Shown here: positions 1 through 5,425 of the stretch, in pieces
Layout of the letters: every line of letters begins with the position of its first letter
Numbering within the stretch: the stretch's first letter is position 1
From: Bacteroidia bacterium
GTDB taxonomy: Bacteria; Bacteroidota; Bacteroidia; Chitinophagales; Saprospiraceae
Direction of reading: 5' to 3'
NCBI GenBank assembly: GCA_030432855.1
Contig: JAUILM010000439.1
Location: forward strand, 1-5,499
Length of the DNA: 5,499 nt
Translations under genes and position numbers: made by a program
Notes under the pieces: model-generated
What the model saw: only the letters and a program-made list of their open reading frames with translations
The model's database searches: none
Told to the model about the DNA's origin: nothing

Positions 1-1
1 C

Positions 2-478
2 TATTATACCGGCTGCATTTTTGAAGTGAAATCGAAAGAAGTTCAGATGGGCAGCATACTGGGAGGAGGCCGTTATGACAACCTTACTGAGGTCTTTGGA
101 CTAAAAGATGTATCCGGGGTGGGCATATCCTTTGGTGTCGAGCGCATCTATGACATTCTTGCAGAACTGGATCGATTTCCAGCCCATGTTGACGGCAAAG
201 TACGACTCCTGGCCGTTGCGATGGATCCGGAGAGTCATTTACACGCTTTCCAGCTGGTTAGATCCTTGAGGTCTGAGGGTGTAAGTGCAGATCTTTATCC
301 CGACCCGGTGAAGATGAAGAAGCAAATGAAATATGCAGATAGTATGGATGTGTCCCATGTGCTCATTGTGGGCTCTGCCGAGGTTGCTTCAAAAGAATAT
401 TCCCTGAAGAATATGAAAACCGGTGAGCAATGGCCGCTACCTCTTGAGGATCTTATCGCTAAGTTTAAATCCATATAG
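2..478 (+). CDS. hisS: Histidyl-tRNA synthetase, C-terminal part (5'-truncated by window edge)
   Basis: Class IIa aminoacyl-tRNA synthetase that charges tRNA-His with histidine in the cytoplasm. The frame is open to the left edge; 158 residues are visible. They begin with YYTG, the end of the histidine-A motif (RG-x-x-YY). The histidine-binding GGGRYDNL loop follows at visible residues 21-28, then motif 3 GVGISFGVERI (residues 39-49) with its conserved Arg48. From about residue 58 the sequence is the C-terminal anticodon-binding alpha/beta domain, with the family signatures KKQMKYAD, VGSAEV and LKNMKTGEQ, ending normally at a TAG stop. A GTG at base 26 is only an internal valine codon, not the start, because homology extends through it to the edge. 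The next gene lies 243 bp away and appears to have its own promoter, so co-transcription is unlikely. The sequence variants are typical of Bacteroidota enzymes. Identification is secure. Confidence 0.96.
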   Translation, partial: YYTGCIFEVKSKEVQMGSILGGGRYDNLTEVFGLKDVSGVGISFGVERIYDILAELDRFPAHVDGKVRLLAVAMDPESHLHAFQLVRSLRSEGVSADLYPDPVKMKKQMKYADSMDVSHVLIVGSAEVASKEYSLKNMKTGEQWPLPLEDLIAKFKSI

Positions 479-605
479 CCGAACAAAACACCGTGTTTGA
501 GAATTTTCTTAAACAAATGTTATTGTCAATATTTTTACATGCTACGTACCAACTTTCGGCGTTTCCTTTGACGTCTCTGACTGTAACAATAATTATGTAA
601 TAATA

Positions 606-628
606 TATACTTTTTGATTATACTTTTT
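606..628. repeat. Tandem 10-bp direct repeat, period 13 bp
   Basis: TATACTTTTT occurs at 606-615 and again at 619-628, separated by GAT. It lies about 40 bp upstream of the sigma-54-like promoter in an otherwise A/T-rich gap. Paired sites of this kind can be regulator binding sites, but A/T-rich sequence produces such repeats by chance fairly easily, and typical sigma-54 enhancers lie farther upstream. The repeat itself is directly visible; any function is inference. Confidence 0.4.
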
Positions 629-666
629 ACATATGTTTGTGAAATGTTCTTGAGATAACATATTAC

Positions 667-682
667 TGGCATGATTTATGCA
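667..682 (+). promoter_or_regulatory. Candidate sigma-54 (RpoN) -24/-12 promoter for the lytic transglycosylase gene
   Basis: TGGCATGATTTATGCA matches the RpoN consensus TGGCACG-N4-TTGCW at all but two positions (T for C at position 6, A for T at position 12). The invariant GG (668-669) and GC (680-681) are at the exact required spacing, and the preceding base is the preferred pyrimidine. Transcription would begin near 693, giving a leader of roughly 30-45 nt before the start codon at 722 or 737. Many free-living Bacteroidota carry RpoN and its AAA+ activators, so the site is plausible. No activator gene is in the window. Confidence 0.5.
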
Positions 683-721
683 TTAGAATTTTTACTAATG
701 TGTATTTTGTAAAGCCTGAAT

Positions 722-1981
722 ATGTTAGCCCGAGAAATGAAAACCGATGTTTGTCCCATGATCAATGTACCAGTGCTGCATATTGTAGCCCTATTTGCAT
801 TTGTGTGTACTTTATTCAGCCCATCAGATTTGGTGGCTGTTGACAAAGTTGAGTCAGCGTATCTACGTGATTTCGATGGATTTCTGAATCCATCTGATGA
901 CGATAAGGTGGCACGCTATATCAACGAATTTATCAAGTATGCAGAAACGACGGAAGAGCTCCTCGCCCGGGGTATCGTTTACTTTCCCATGATAGAACAT
1001 GAGTTGTCTCAACGTGGACTTCCCGAGGAGTTGAAGGTTTTACCACTGGTAGAGTCTCGTTTTGATCCTATGGCTATTTCCCATGTGGGTGCTGCGGGAC
1101 TATGGCAATTGATGATACCTACAGCCAGAGAACTTGGCCTACGCATCAATAAATATCTGGATGAGCGAAGAGATCCTGTCAAGGCCACTAAAGCGGCAAT
1201 TGAATATCTTGAATACCTGCATGGTAAGTATGATGATTGGTCACTGGCCTTCGCCGCGTACAATGCTGGTCCTGGCAGAGTAAATCGTGCGATCCGCATG
1301 GCAGGTGGCAAGCGAGACTTTGATGCGATCAAGCAGTTTTTACCTCGCCAGACACGTGAGTATATTCCTAAATATCAGGCGGCCCAGTATATTCTTGAGC
1401 ATCATAGAGAACATGGTATTTCTCCCAACGCTCCAGAGCTCGATATCCAGTGGACAGAATCAGTACATATAGGTGAATACATGTCTTTGGGTGCAATTGC
1501 GAAGGTCGTTGATGTATCTGAAGAGGTGTTGAAATTGCTCAACCCGAGTTTAAAGAGTGACTTTGTACCCAACATAACGGATGGTTATGATCTGGTACTG
1601 CCAAAACGTGTTGCCAAGAGCTTCTTACATTACCTGGAAACTGAAGAAACAGGATCTATGGTTATGCACTACGAGACAGAGTTTCATCTACTGGAGCAGT
1701 CACTGAGCATTTTTGAAGTAGCTGATGTGTTGGAAACAAATCCCTATCTCATCAAGATTTGGAACAATCTAAGGGGTGAACATGTTAGGGAGGGATCGGA
1801 AATTGTGATTTATCGTCTTATCGATCCTAATGCTGTTGAGCCTATTATTCCTAATGAAATAATTCCTTCGCTACCCATGATCTCATCTCGAATTGATATT
1901 CATCACGAGATTTCAGAAGTTATGAAAGTGCAGGTGCGAAAAGCCGAGGAGGCTCTAAGCTGGAGTCTTCACCAAATGTAG
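722..1981 (+). CDS. MltD-like lytic murein transglycosylase (GH23/SLT domain, LysM-like modules)
   Basis: Exported enzyme that cleaves the MurNAc-GlcNAc bond of peptidoglycan, forming 1,6-anhydro-MurNAc ends; acts in the periplasm in wall remodelling. The 419-residue protein has an N-terminal hydrophobic signal or anchor (about residues 14-32; possible cleavage after Ala39). A GH23 domain spans roughly 85-215, with catalytic Glu111 in LVESRFDP, then GAAGLWQLMIPTA (124-136) and AYNAGPGRV (179-187). Two degenerate LysM-like modules follow: about 246-294 (SLGAIAKVVDVS, LLNPSL, YDLVLP) and about 315-364 (SIFEVADVLETN, IKIWNNL, EGSEIVIY). A roughly 55-residue tail is unassigned. Alternative starts are ATG 737 and ATG 758. 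The latter is unlikely because it would remove the basic residues before the hydrophobic segment. No strong Shine-Dalgarno is seen. The domain order is that of the MltD family; I give no symbol because Bacteroidota carry several paralogues. Confidence 0.93.
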   Translation: MLAREMKTDVCPMINVPVLHIVALFAFVCTLFSPSDLVAVDKVESAYLRDFDGFLNPSDDDKVARYINEFIKYAETTEELLARGIVYFPMIEHELSQRGLPEELKVLPLVESRFDPMAISHVGAAGLWQLMIPTARELGLRINKYLDERRDPVKATKAAIEYLEYLHGKYDDWSLAFAAYNAGPGRVNRAIRMAGGKRDFDAIKQFLPRQTREYIPKYQAAQYILEHHREHGISPNAPELDIQWTESVHIGEYMSLGAIAKVVDVSEEVLKLLNPSLKSDFVPNITDGYDLVLPKRVAKSFLHYLETEETGSMVMHYETEFHLLEQSLSIFEVADVLETNPYLIKIWNNLRGEHVREGSEIVIYRLIDPNAVEPIIPNEIIPSLPMISSRIDIHHEISEVMKVQVRKAEEALSWSLHQM

Positions 1982-2183
1982 GTTGGGTGTAGTCGATTAT
2001 ATAGCCATTTATTATTGGTGAATGGCCAAATGCTGGACTCATGTCGATGATAGTAGGTTTAGGGTTTAGTGTGACCAGGTGAGATTTGTTCTCGAGATCT
2101 TTTCCTACCAACACAAAATCTGGTTTCCTTATAAAACCACTCTCTTCTTGAGTTGAGATACCAACTGTATTTTCAATTTTCAC
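1920..2183 (-). CDS. Possible small unknown protein or gene remnant, convergent with the transglycosylase gene
   Basis: An 87-residue minus-strand frame starts at GTG 2183. It fills most of a gap that has no other gene and overlaps the last 62 bp of the transglycosylase gene on the opposite strand. AGAGGA (plus-strand 2189-2194) lies 5 nt upstream of the GTG, a good Shine-Dalgarno match. The frame stays open further upstream to a TAA at 2223-2225, about 100 codons in all. The peptide between about 2180 and 1985 looks protein-like (GFIRKPDFVLVGKDL, IIDMSPAFGHSP, GYIIDYTQP). The last 20 or so residues lie inside the neighbouring gene and look less natural. I recognise no family, signal peptide or membrane segment. 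It could be a real small gene, the eroded 3' piece of a longer lost gene, or a chance frame. Confidence 0.3.
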   Translation of the reverse strand: MKIENTVGISTQEESGFIRKPDFVLVGKDLENKSHLVTLNPKPTIIDMSPAFGHSPIINGYIIDYTQPTFGEDSSLEPPRLFAPALS

Positions 2184-2301
2184 TAAATTCCTCTTAGTCA
2201 GTACGCGTAGCTGATTTTTCGGTTACCGATCATCACGTTATTGGGAAGGCTTCAAGCAAGTTTTTTCATTACGTATTTTGGTAAAAATTTAGGTTTCCAT
2301 C
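1982..2301. other. Intergenic region between the transglycosylase and sulfatase genes
   Basis: This is 320 bp without a plus-strand gene. Its left two thirds are covered by the minus-strand frame described separately, and it holds an inverted repeat at 2004-2026. The right part (about 2224-2301) is A/T-rich and should contain the sulfatase promoter. The best visible candidate is TATTTTG at 2274-2280, one base short of the Bacteroidota -7 form TAnnTTTG, and it lacks a TTG at the right distance (the nearest, 2241-2243, is 30 bp away). A short palindrome CGGT-T-ACCG lies at 2220-2228. No intrinsic terminator with a T-tract is visible after the transglycosylase stop. Confidence 0.6.
2004..2026. 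repeat. Inverted repeat / hairpin just after the transglycosylase stop
   Basis: GCCATT (2004-2009) and AATGGC (2021-2026) are perfect complements. Three more pairs (U-G, A-U, U-G) extend the stem inward to a 5-nt loop at 2013-2017. It lies 22 bp after the stop codon, where a 3'-end structure would be expected, but no T-tract follows. It could therefore be an mRNA-end stabilising hairpin rather than a classical terminator. It also lies inside the minus-strand frame. Confidence 0.35.
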
Positions 2302-4116
2302 ATGAAGAGAGTATTGTCGGCTTTAATTTACTCGCTGAGTATTGCATCAATCCTATTTGCTTGCTCCAATCAAAAAGCAGCTGATAATATTCAGGTACAC
2401 AAGCCAAATGTCATCATAGTCATCACCGATGATCAGGGCTATGGAGATCTGGGTCATACGGGAAATCCGATTATCAGGACACCCGCCCTGGACAAGTTTT
2501 CACAACAGGCGGTCAATCTCACTAATTATCATGTGGGAACAACCTGTGCTCCAACAAGGGCGGGACTACTCACCGGCAGAAATTGTAATCGAAATGGTGT
2601 GTGGCACACAATAATGGGTGCTTCTATGCTAAATGCTGGCGAAGTGACACTAGCCGATGTATTTCGCGAAAATGGCTACTCGACCGGGATGTTTGGAAAA
2701 TGGCATTTGGGAGACAATCATCCATTTTTACCGCATGATCGGGGATTTGACGAGACCTTTTATCACGGTGGTGGGGGTGTGGGGCAGACTCCGGATTATT
2801 GGAACAATGATTACTTTGATGATACATATTTCAGAAATGGAAAGCCTGAAAAAAAGGTCGGTTATTGTACTGATGTATGGTTTGATGAGGCCATTCAATT
2901 TATCGAGAAGAAGAAGGATGCACCTTTTCTTTGTTACTTGAGTCTCAATGCACCCCATAGCCCTTACAATGTACCAGAAGCATATTATGATCTGTATAAG
3001 CAAGAAACAGAGATTGATGAGATGCAAAAGCGGTTCTATGGTATGATCACCAACATAGATGACAATTTCTCTAAGCTCGTAACAAAATTGGAGGAATTGC
3101 ATCTTGATGAAAACACCCTCTTGATTTTTACTACTGACAATGGAACAGCCCGTGGCTATGTCACGGATAATGAAACGGGCATAGCCAGAGGCTACAACGC
3201 GGGAATGCGTGGTCGAAAGGGAAGCGAATATGATGGAGGCCATAGGGTGCCCATGATTATTAGGTGGCCGACAGGAGGAATGACCGGTGGCAAAAAACTG
3301 GACGGACTGACGGCACATGTAGATATGTTGCCTACACTAGCAGGACTGGCAGGGCTCAACTTCACGTCAGAAAAGGTGATGGACGGTACAGATATTAGTG
3401 CATATCTGATGGGTAAAGGTGAAGCACCCCAAAGACTGCTGGTAACTGATACCCAAAGAGTGCCATGGCCGGTTAAAGGAAAAAACAGTTGTGTGATGGA
3501 GGGTCCCTGGCGCCTTATCAGAGGAGAAGAACTTTATAACATTGATGAGGATCCAGGTCAGAAACATGATGTCGCTGCAGCGTTTCCGAAGAGAGTGGAT
3601 GAAATGGATAGCTTTTACGAACGTTGGTGGCAAGATGTAATACAGGAAACCAGGTATTCTGTCATTAGTTTAGGCACGGGTGGTGTGGATGTACTTACCT
3701 GTCATGATGCACGTACTACTGATCAAATTCCTCCCTGGAATCAGCAGATGATCAGAGCTGGAAAACCGATGACGCCGGCACCGTTCTCTGTGAATTTTGC
3801 AGCAGCGGGTACCTATAAGTTCAGCCTTAGAAGATGGCCTGAGGAAAGTGGTTTGGCTCTTGGGGCAGAGCTACAGGATGGCGTTGAGGCCACAGCGTAT
3901 ACAGATGAAGTTATTGAAGGTAATGCGATGAGATTTACCAGCGCGCATTTAAAAGTCGGAGATCAACTCATCGAGACCAGGGTCAACAATGATACAGGGA
4001 GTGCCATTCTCGAAATGACAGTCCCGAAAGGTGAGACAGAACTGCTGGCATACTTTACTATGGAAAATCAGGAGAAGAGTAACGCCTTCTATGTGTATGT
4101 GGAGAAGTCAGAATAA
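2302..4116 (+). CDS. Family S1 sulfatase (arylsulfatase-type), lipoprotein, Cys/formylglycine class
   Basis: Hydrolyses a sulfate ester, probably on a glycan. The 604-residue protein begins with a lipoprotein signal (MKR, hydrophobic stretch, LFAC with lipid-bearing Cys21), so it is likely anchored in the outer membrane or facing the periplasm. The sulfatase core spans about 34-445. It contains ITDDQGYGD (metal ligands Asp43, Asp44) and the maturation motif CAPTRAGLLTG (82-92; Cys82 becomes formylglycine, Arg86 supports it). GKWHLG follows (Lys133, His135), then APHSP (His219), FTTDNG (Asp279, Asn280) and RGRKGS (Lys306). All core catalytic residues are present, so it should be active. Residues from about 453 form a C-terminal extension that includes GTYKFSLRRWPEE (503-515), a feature I associate with environmental Bacteroidota and Planctomycetes sulfatases. 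Substrate and subfamily cannot be read from sequence. Activity needs a formylglycine-generating enzyme, which is not in the window. The next gene starts 46 bp downstream. Confidence 0.95.
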   Translation: MKRVLSALIYSLSIASILFACSNQKAADNIQVHKPNVIIVITDDQGYGDLGHTGNPIIRTPALDKFSQQAVNLTNYHVGTTCAPTRAGLLTGRNCNRNGVWHTIMGASMLNAGEVTLADVFRENGYSTGMFGKWHLGDNHPFLPHDRGFDETFYHGGGGVGQTPDYWNNDYFDDTYFRNGKPEKKVGYCTDVWFDEAIQFIEKKKDAPFLCYLSLNAPHSPYNVPEAYYDLYKQETEIDEMQKRFYGMITNIDDNFSKLVTKLEELHLDENTLLIFTTDNGTARGYVTDNETGIARGYNAGMRGRKGSEYDGGHRVPMIIRWPTGGMTGGKKLDGLTAHVDMLPTLAGLAGLNFTSEKVMDGTDISAYLMGKGEAPQRLLVTDTQRVPWPVKGKNSCVMEGPWRLIRGEELYNIDEDPGQKHDVAAAFPKRVDEMDSFYERWWQDVIQETRYSVISLGTGGVDVLTCHDARTTDQIPPWNQQMIRAGKPMTPAPFSVNFAAAGTYKFSLRRWPEESGLALGAELQDGVEATAYTDEVIEGNAMRFTSAHLKVGDQLIETRVNNDTGSAILEMTVPKGETELLAYFTMENQEKSNAFYVYVEKSE

Positions 4117-4162
4117 GCGAAACTAAGTGTGTACACCTTTGCCTTCCGTATAAACAAACAAA

Positions 4163-4876
4163 ATGAAAAATTCGATGAAGTACTTTGGCATTGTGTTCTT
4201 TTGGTCTCTCATAGTACCATTCATTTCATTTTCTCAAGATTACAATCAAGCTACTGAACCATCGATAGATAATGATGAGGCAATCAATCTCCTGAAGGGA
4301 GGTACTTTGGATGCATGGCGCGTGCCTTCGGATCGTTGGAAGATTGAGGATGAAACATTATTTGGAAATACGGGAGAGGAGGAACTTGATTTGCCGGAGT
4401 GGCTATACACTAAAGTGCAGTTCGTCGATTTTGTGTTTCAGTGTGAGTTAAAGTTGACGGGGGACAATAATCGTAATACAGGTATCTACTATCGGGTTCG
4501 TACTTTCCCTTTCAGGGGGTATAAATGGTTTGAGGCACCATCAGGCTATGAGTTTGATGCTGCCTTTCACAAGCCCGGAGAAGAGAATCTGTGGGGTTCA
4601 TTAGGTGATTGGTATGCACGCCCGGCATTGAGAATCTATCCTGATCCTGAAATCATCGCAAAGGCGTATGAAGCAGAGCAATGGAATCGCGTTACCATTC
4701 GTGCGAGAGGTAATCGTCTTGAGTATTGGATCAATGGCCTAAAGATTTTGGACTACCTGGATACTGATCCAAATGCCTCACAAAAAGGAATCATTGGTTT
4801 TCAGCTGCACGATGGATCGGTGATGGAAGTACAATACCGGAATATTTATGTACGGCCCATCGGACCACAAAATTGA
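4163..4876 (+). CDS. Secreted DUF1080 protein (3-keto-disaccharide hydrolase / LamG-like fold)
   Basis: The 237-residue exported protein has a signal peptide of about 24 residues (hydrophobic 8-21, then SFS before Gln25). The mature part has the DUF1080 layout of a concanavalin-like beta-sandwich. NLLKGGTLDAW (42-52) comes first, then W59-KIEDETL, TGIYYRV (106-112), GYEFDA (128-133), EQWNRVTIRARGN (172-184), RLEYWINGLKI (185-195), GIIGFQLHDG (209-218) and a closing QYRNIYV (224-230). Characterised members cleave glycosides whose sugar was oxidised at C3; here the role is inferred from the family. It follows the sulfatase by 46 bp on the same strand with no terminator between them, so an operon is likely and a shared glycan substrate plausible. 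An in-frame ATG at 4175 (Met5) is an alternative start, and both preserve the signal. The leader TAAACAAACAAA has no Shine-Dalgarno, as is common in this phylum. Confidence 0.88.
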   Translation: MKNSMKYFGIVFFWSLIVPFISFSQDYNQATEPSIDNDEAINLLKGGTLDAWRVPSDRWKIEDETLFGNTGEEELDLPEWLYTKVQFVDFVFQCELKLTGDNNRNTGIYYRVRTFPFRGYKWFEAPSGYEFDAAFHKPGEENLWGSLGDWYARPALRIYPDPEIIAKAYEAEQWNRVTIRARGNRLEYWINGLKILDYLDTDPNASQKGIIGFQLHDGSVMEVQYRNIYVRPIGPQN

Positions 4877-4942
4877 GAAAGGCAGTAGATTATTTAACTT
4901 ACAGGTCGGACTTATTCGAATAGAGTATGTAGACGTAATGCA

Positions 4943-4969
4943 TACACCTACGCCTACGGCTCCGGTGTA
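4943..4969 (+). repeat. Imperfect hairpin downstream of the sulfatase-DUF1080 unit
   Basis: TACACC (4943-4948) pairs with GGTGTA (4964-4969). Inside it, GCC (4952-4954) pairs with GGC (4958-4960) around a TAC loop, leaving a symmetric 3x3 internal loop. It lies 66 bp after the DUF1080 stop and has no T-tract after it, so it is not a standard intrinsic terminator. An mRNA 3'-end role is possible. The pairing is visible; the function is inference. Confidence 0.35.
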
Positions 4970-5015
4970 CAGGTGCGATTGGTTGCTTGAGACTAGGGTT
5001 AGCGTGAAAGTGGAT

Positions 5016-5044
5016 AAAAAAAAGGAGCTGCAAAATACAACTCC
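5016..5044 (-). terminator. Intrinsic terminator of tRNA-Asn
   Basis: On the minus strand GGAGTTG (5044-5038) pairs with CAGCTCC (5030-5024): seven pairs including one G-U, with a 7-nt loop. Eight consecutive T residues follow immediately (5023-5016). It begins only 9 nt after the tRNA 3' end, which is the expected arrangement. In the plus direction there is no adequate T-tract, so it probably acts only on minus-strand transcripts. Confidence 0.85.
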
Positions 5045-5053
5045 CTTTCGAAG

Positions 5054-5127
5054 CGCCCCCTCAAGGACTTGAACCTTGGACCTACGGATTAACAGTCCGC
5101 CGCTCTAACCAGCTGAGCTAAGGAGGC
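5054..5127 (-). tRNA. tRNA-Asn (anticodon GTT)
   Basis: The minus strand folds into a complete 74-nt tRNA. The acceptor strand GCCTCCT (5127-5121) pairs with AGGGGGC (5061-5055), with one T-G pair, and G5054 is the discriminator base. The D arm TTAGCTCAGCTGGTTAGAGC is canonical. The anticodon stem is GCGGA/TCCGT with loop CTGTTAA and anticodon GTT (plus-strand AAC at 5091-5093), reading Asn codons AAC/AAU. The T loop is TTCAAGT. CCA is not encoded, so it must be added after transcription by the CCA-adding enzyme. The gene has its own promoter and terminator, so it is probably a single-gene transcript, convergent with the DUF1080 gene. Confidence 0.97.
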
Positions 5128-5154
5128 AAATTCCCTCTTTGAAATAAGGGCTCG

Positions 5155-5186
5155 CAAATTTATATCATTAGACTGAATTTATCCAA
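5155..5186 (-). promoter_or_regulatory. Bacteroidota-type primary sigma promoter for tRNA-Asn
   Basis: Reading the minus strand, TTG (5186-5184) is followed after 21 bp by TAAATTTG (5162-5155), a perfect match to the -7 form TAnnTTTG of Bacteroidota RNA polymerase. The spacing to the -33 TTG fits that promoter class. Transcription would begin a few bases before 5150, leaving a leader of about 20 nt before the tRNA 5' end at 5127. This supports both the tRNA call and the phylum assignment. Confidence 0.7.
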
Positions 5187-5425
5187 GATTCTCTATTAAA
5201 ATTTCACCTACAGGTACGACAATTTGTAATATACTTAGGACCCGGATGCTCGCTAACCGTATCAAGCGGTTCGTTTAAGATGTCTTGTTTTTGATCGCAT
5301 AAGGATAGAGCAACAATGGGCCGTATCGCCTGAAAGTACTGACTGTCAGTGTCCTACAGGTGAAGATCTTTTAGAAATACTTAACAATTTTTTTCTTAAC
5401 ATTTGAGTTTTAATCTGAACTTAAT
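5187..5425. other. Non-coding stretch between the tRNA promoter and the right-hand partial gene
   Basis: No reading frame here looks coding on either strand. It contains a 5-bp hairpin, AACCG (5255-5259) with CGGTT (5267-5271) and a 7-nt loop; a perfect odd palindrome at 5338-5350; two copies of CCTACAGGT (5207-5215 and 5353-5361); and an A/T-rich run with CTTAAC repeated near 5383 and 5396. It probably holds the promoter region of the gene starting near 5426, but no confident promoter is visible. Confidence 0.5.
5338..5350. repeat. Perfect 6+1+6 inverted repeat, operator-like
   Basis: ACTGAC-T-GTCAGT is a perfect dyad. It lies about 75 bp upstream of the possible start at 5426 and well away from the tRNA promoter. 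The size and symmetry suit a dimeric repressor site or a small RNA stem. The symmetry is directly visible; no role is established. Confidence 0.4.

Noticed and set aside
486..498. AAACA-CCG-TGTTT hairpin after hisS as a terminator
   Set aside because: Only five mostly A-T pairs, a 3-nt loop and no adjacent T-tract; too weak to call.
1009..1332. 107-codon minus-strand frame inside the transglycosylase gene
   Set aside because: It lies antisense to the conserved GH23 catalytic domain; a shadow frame.
2250..2266. GCTT/AAG pairing followed by TTTTTT upstream of the sulfatase as a terminator
   Set aside because: The stem is only 3-4 bp; the T-run alone does not support a terminator.
2728..3318. 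196-codon minus-strand frame inside the sulfatase gene
   Set aside because: It is antisense to a gene with conserved sulfatase motifs throughout, and its peptide is rich in Cys/Ile/Ser typical of shadow frames.
4913..4922. 10-bp palindrome TATTCGAATA downstream of DUF1080
   Set aside because: A/T-rich short palindrome with no loop and no supporting context; expected by chance often enough.
4848..5072. 74-codon plus-strand frame overlapping the DUF1080 3' end
   Set aside because: It runs through the DUF1080 end, the downstream hairpin, the tRNA terminator and into the tRNA; its peptide is low-quality and no start signal supports it.
5054..5127. tRNA-Asn as an integration site (att) for a mobile element
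   Set aside because: No second copy of the tRNA 3' end, integrase or element gene is visible in the window.
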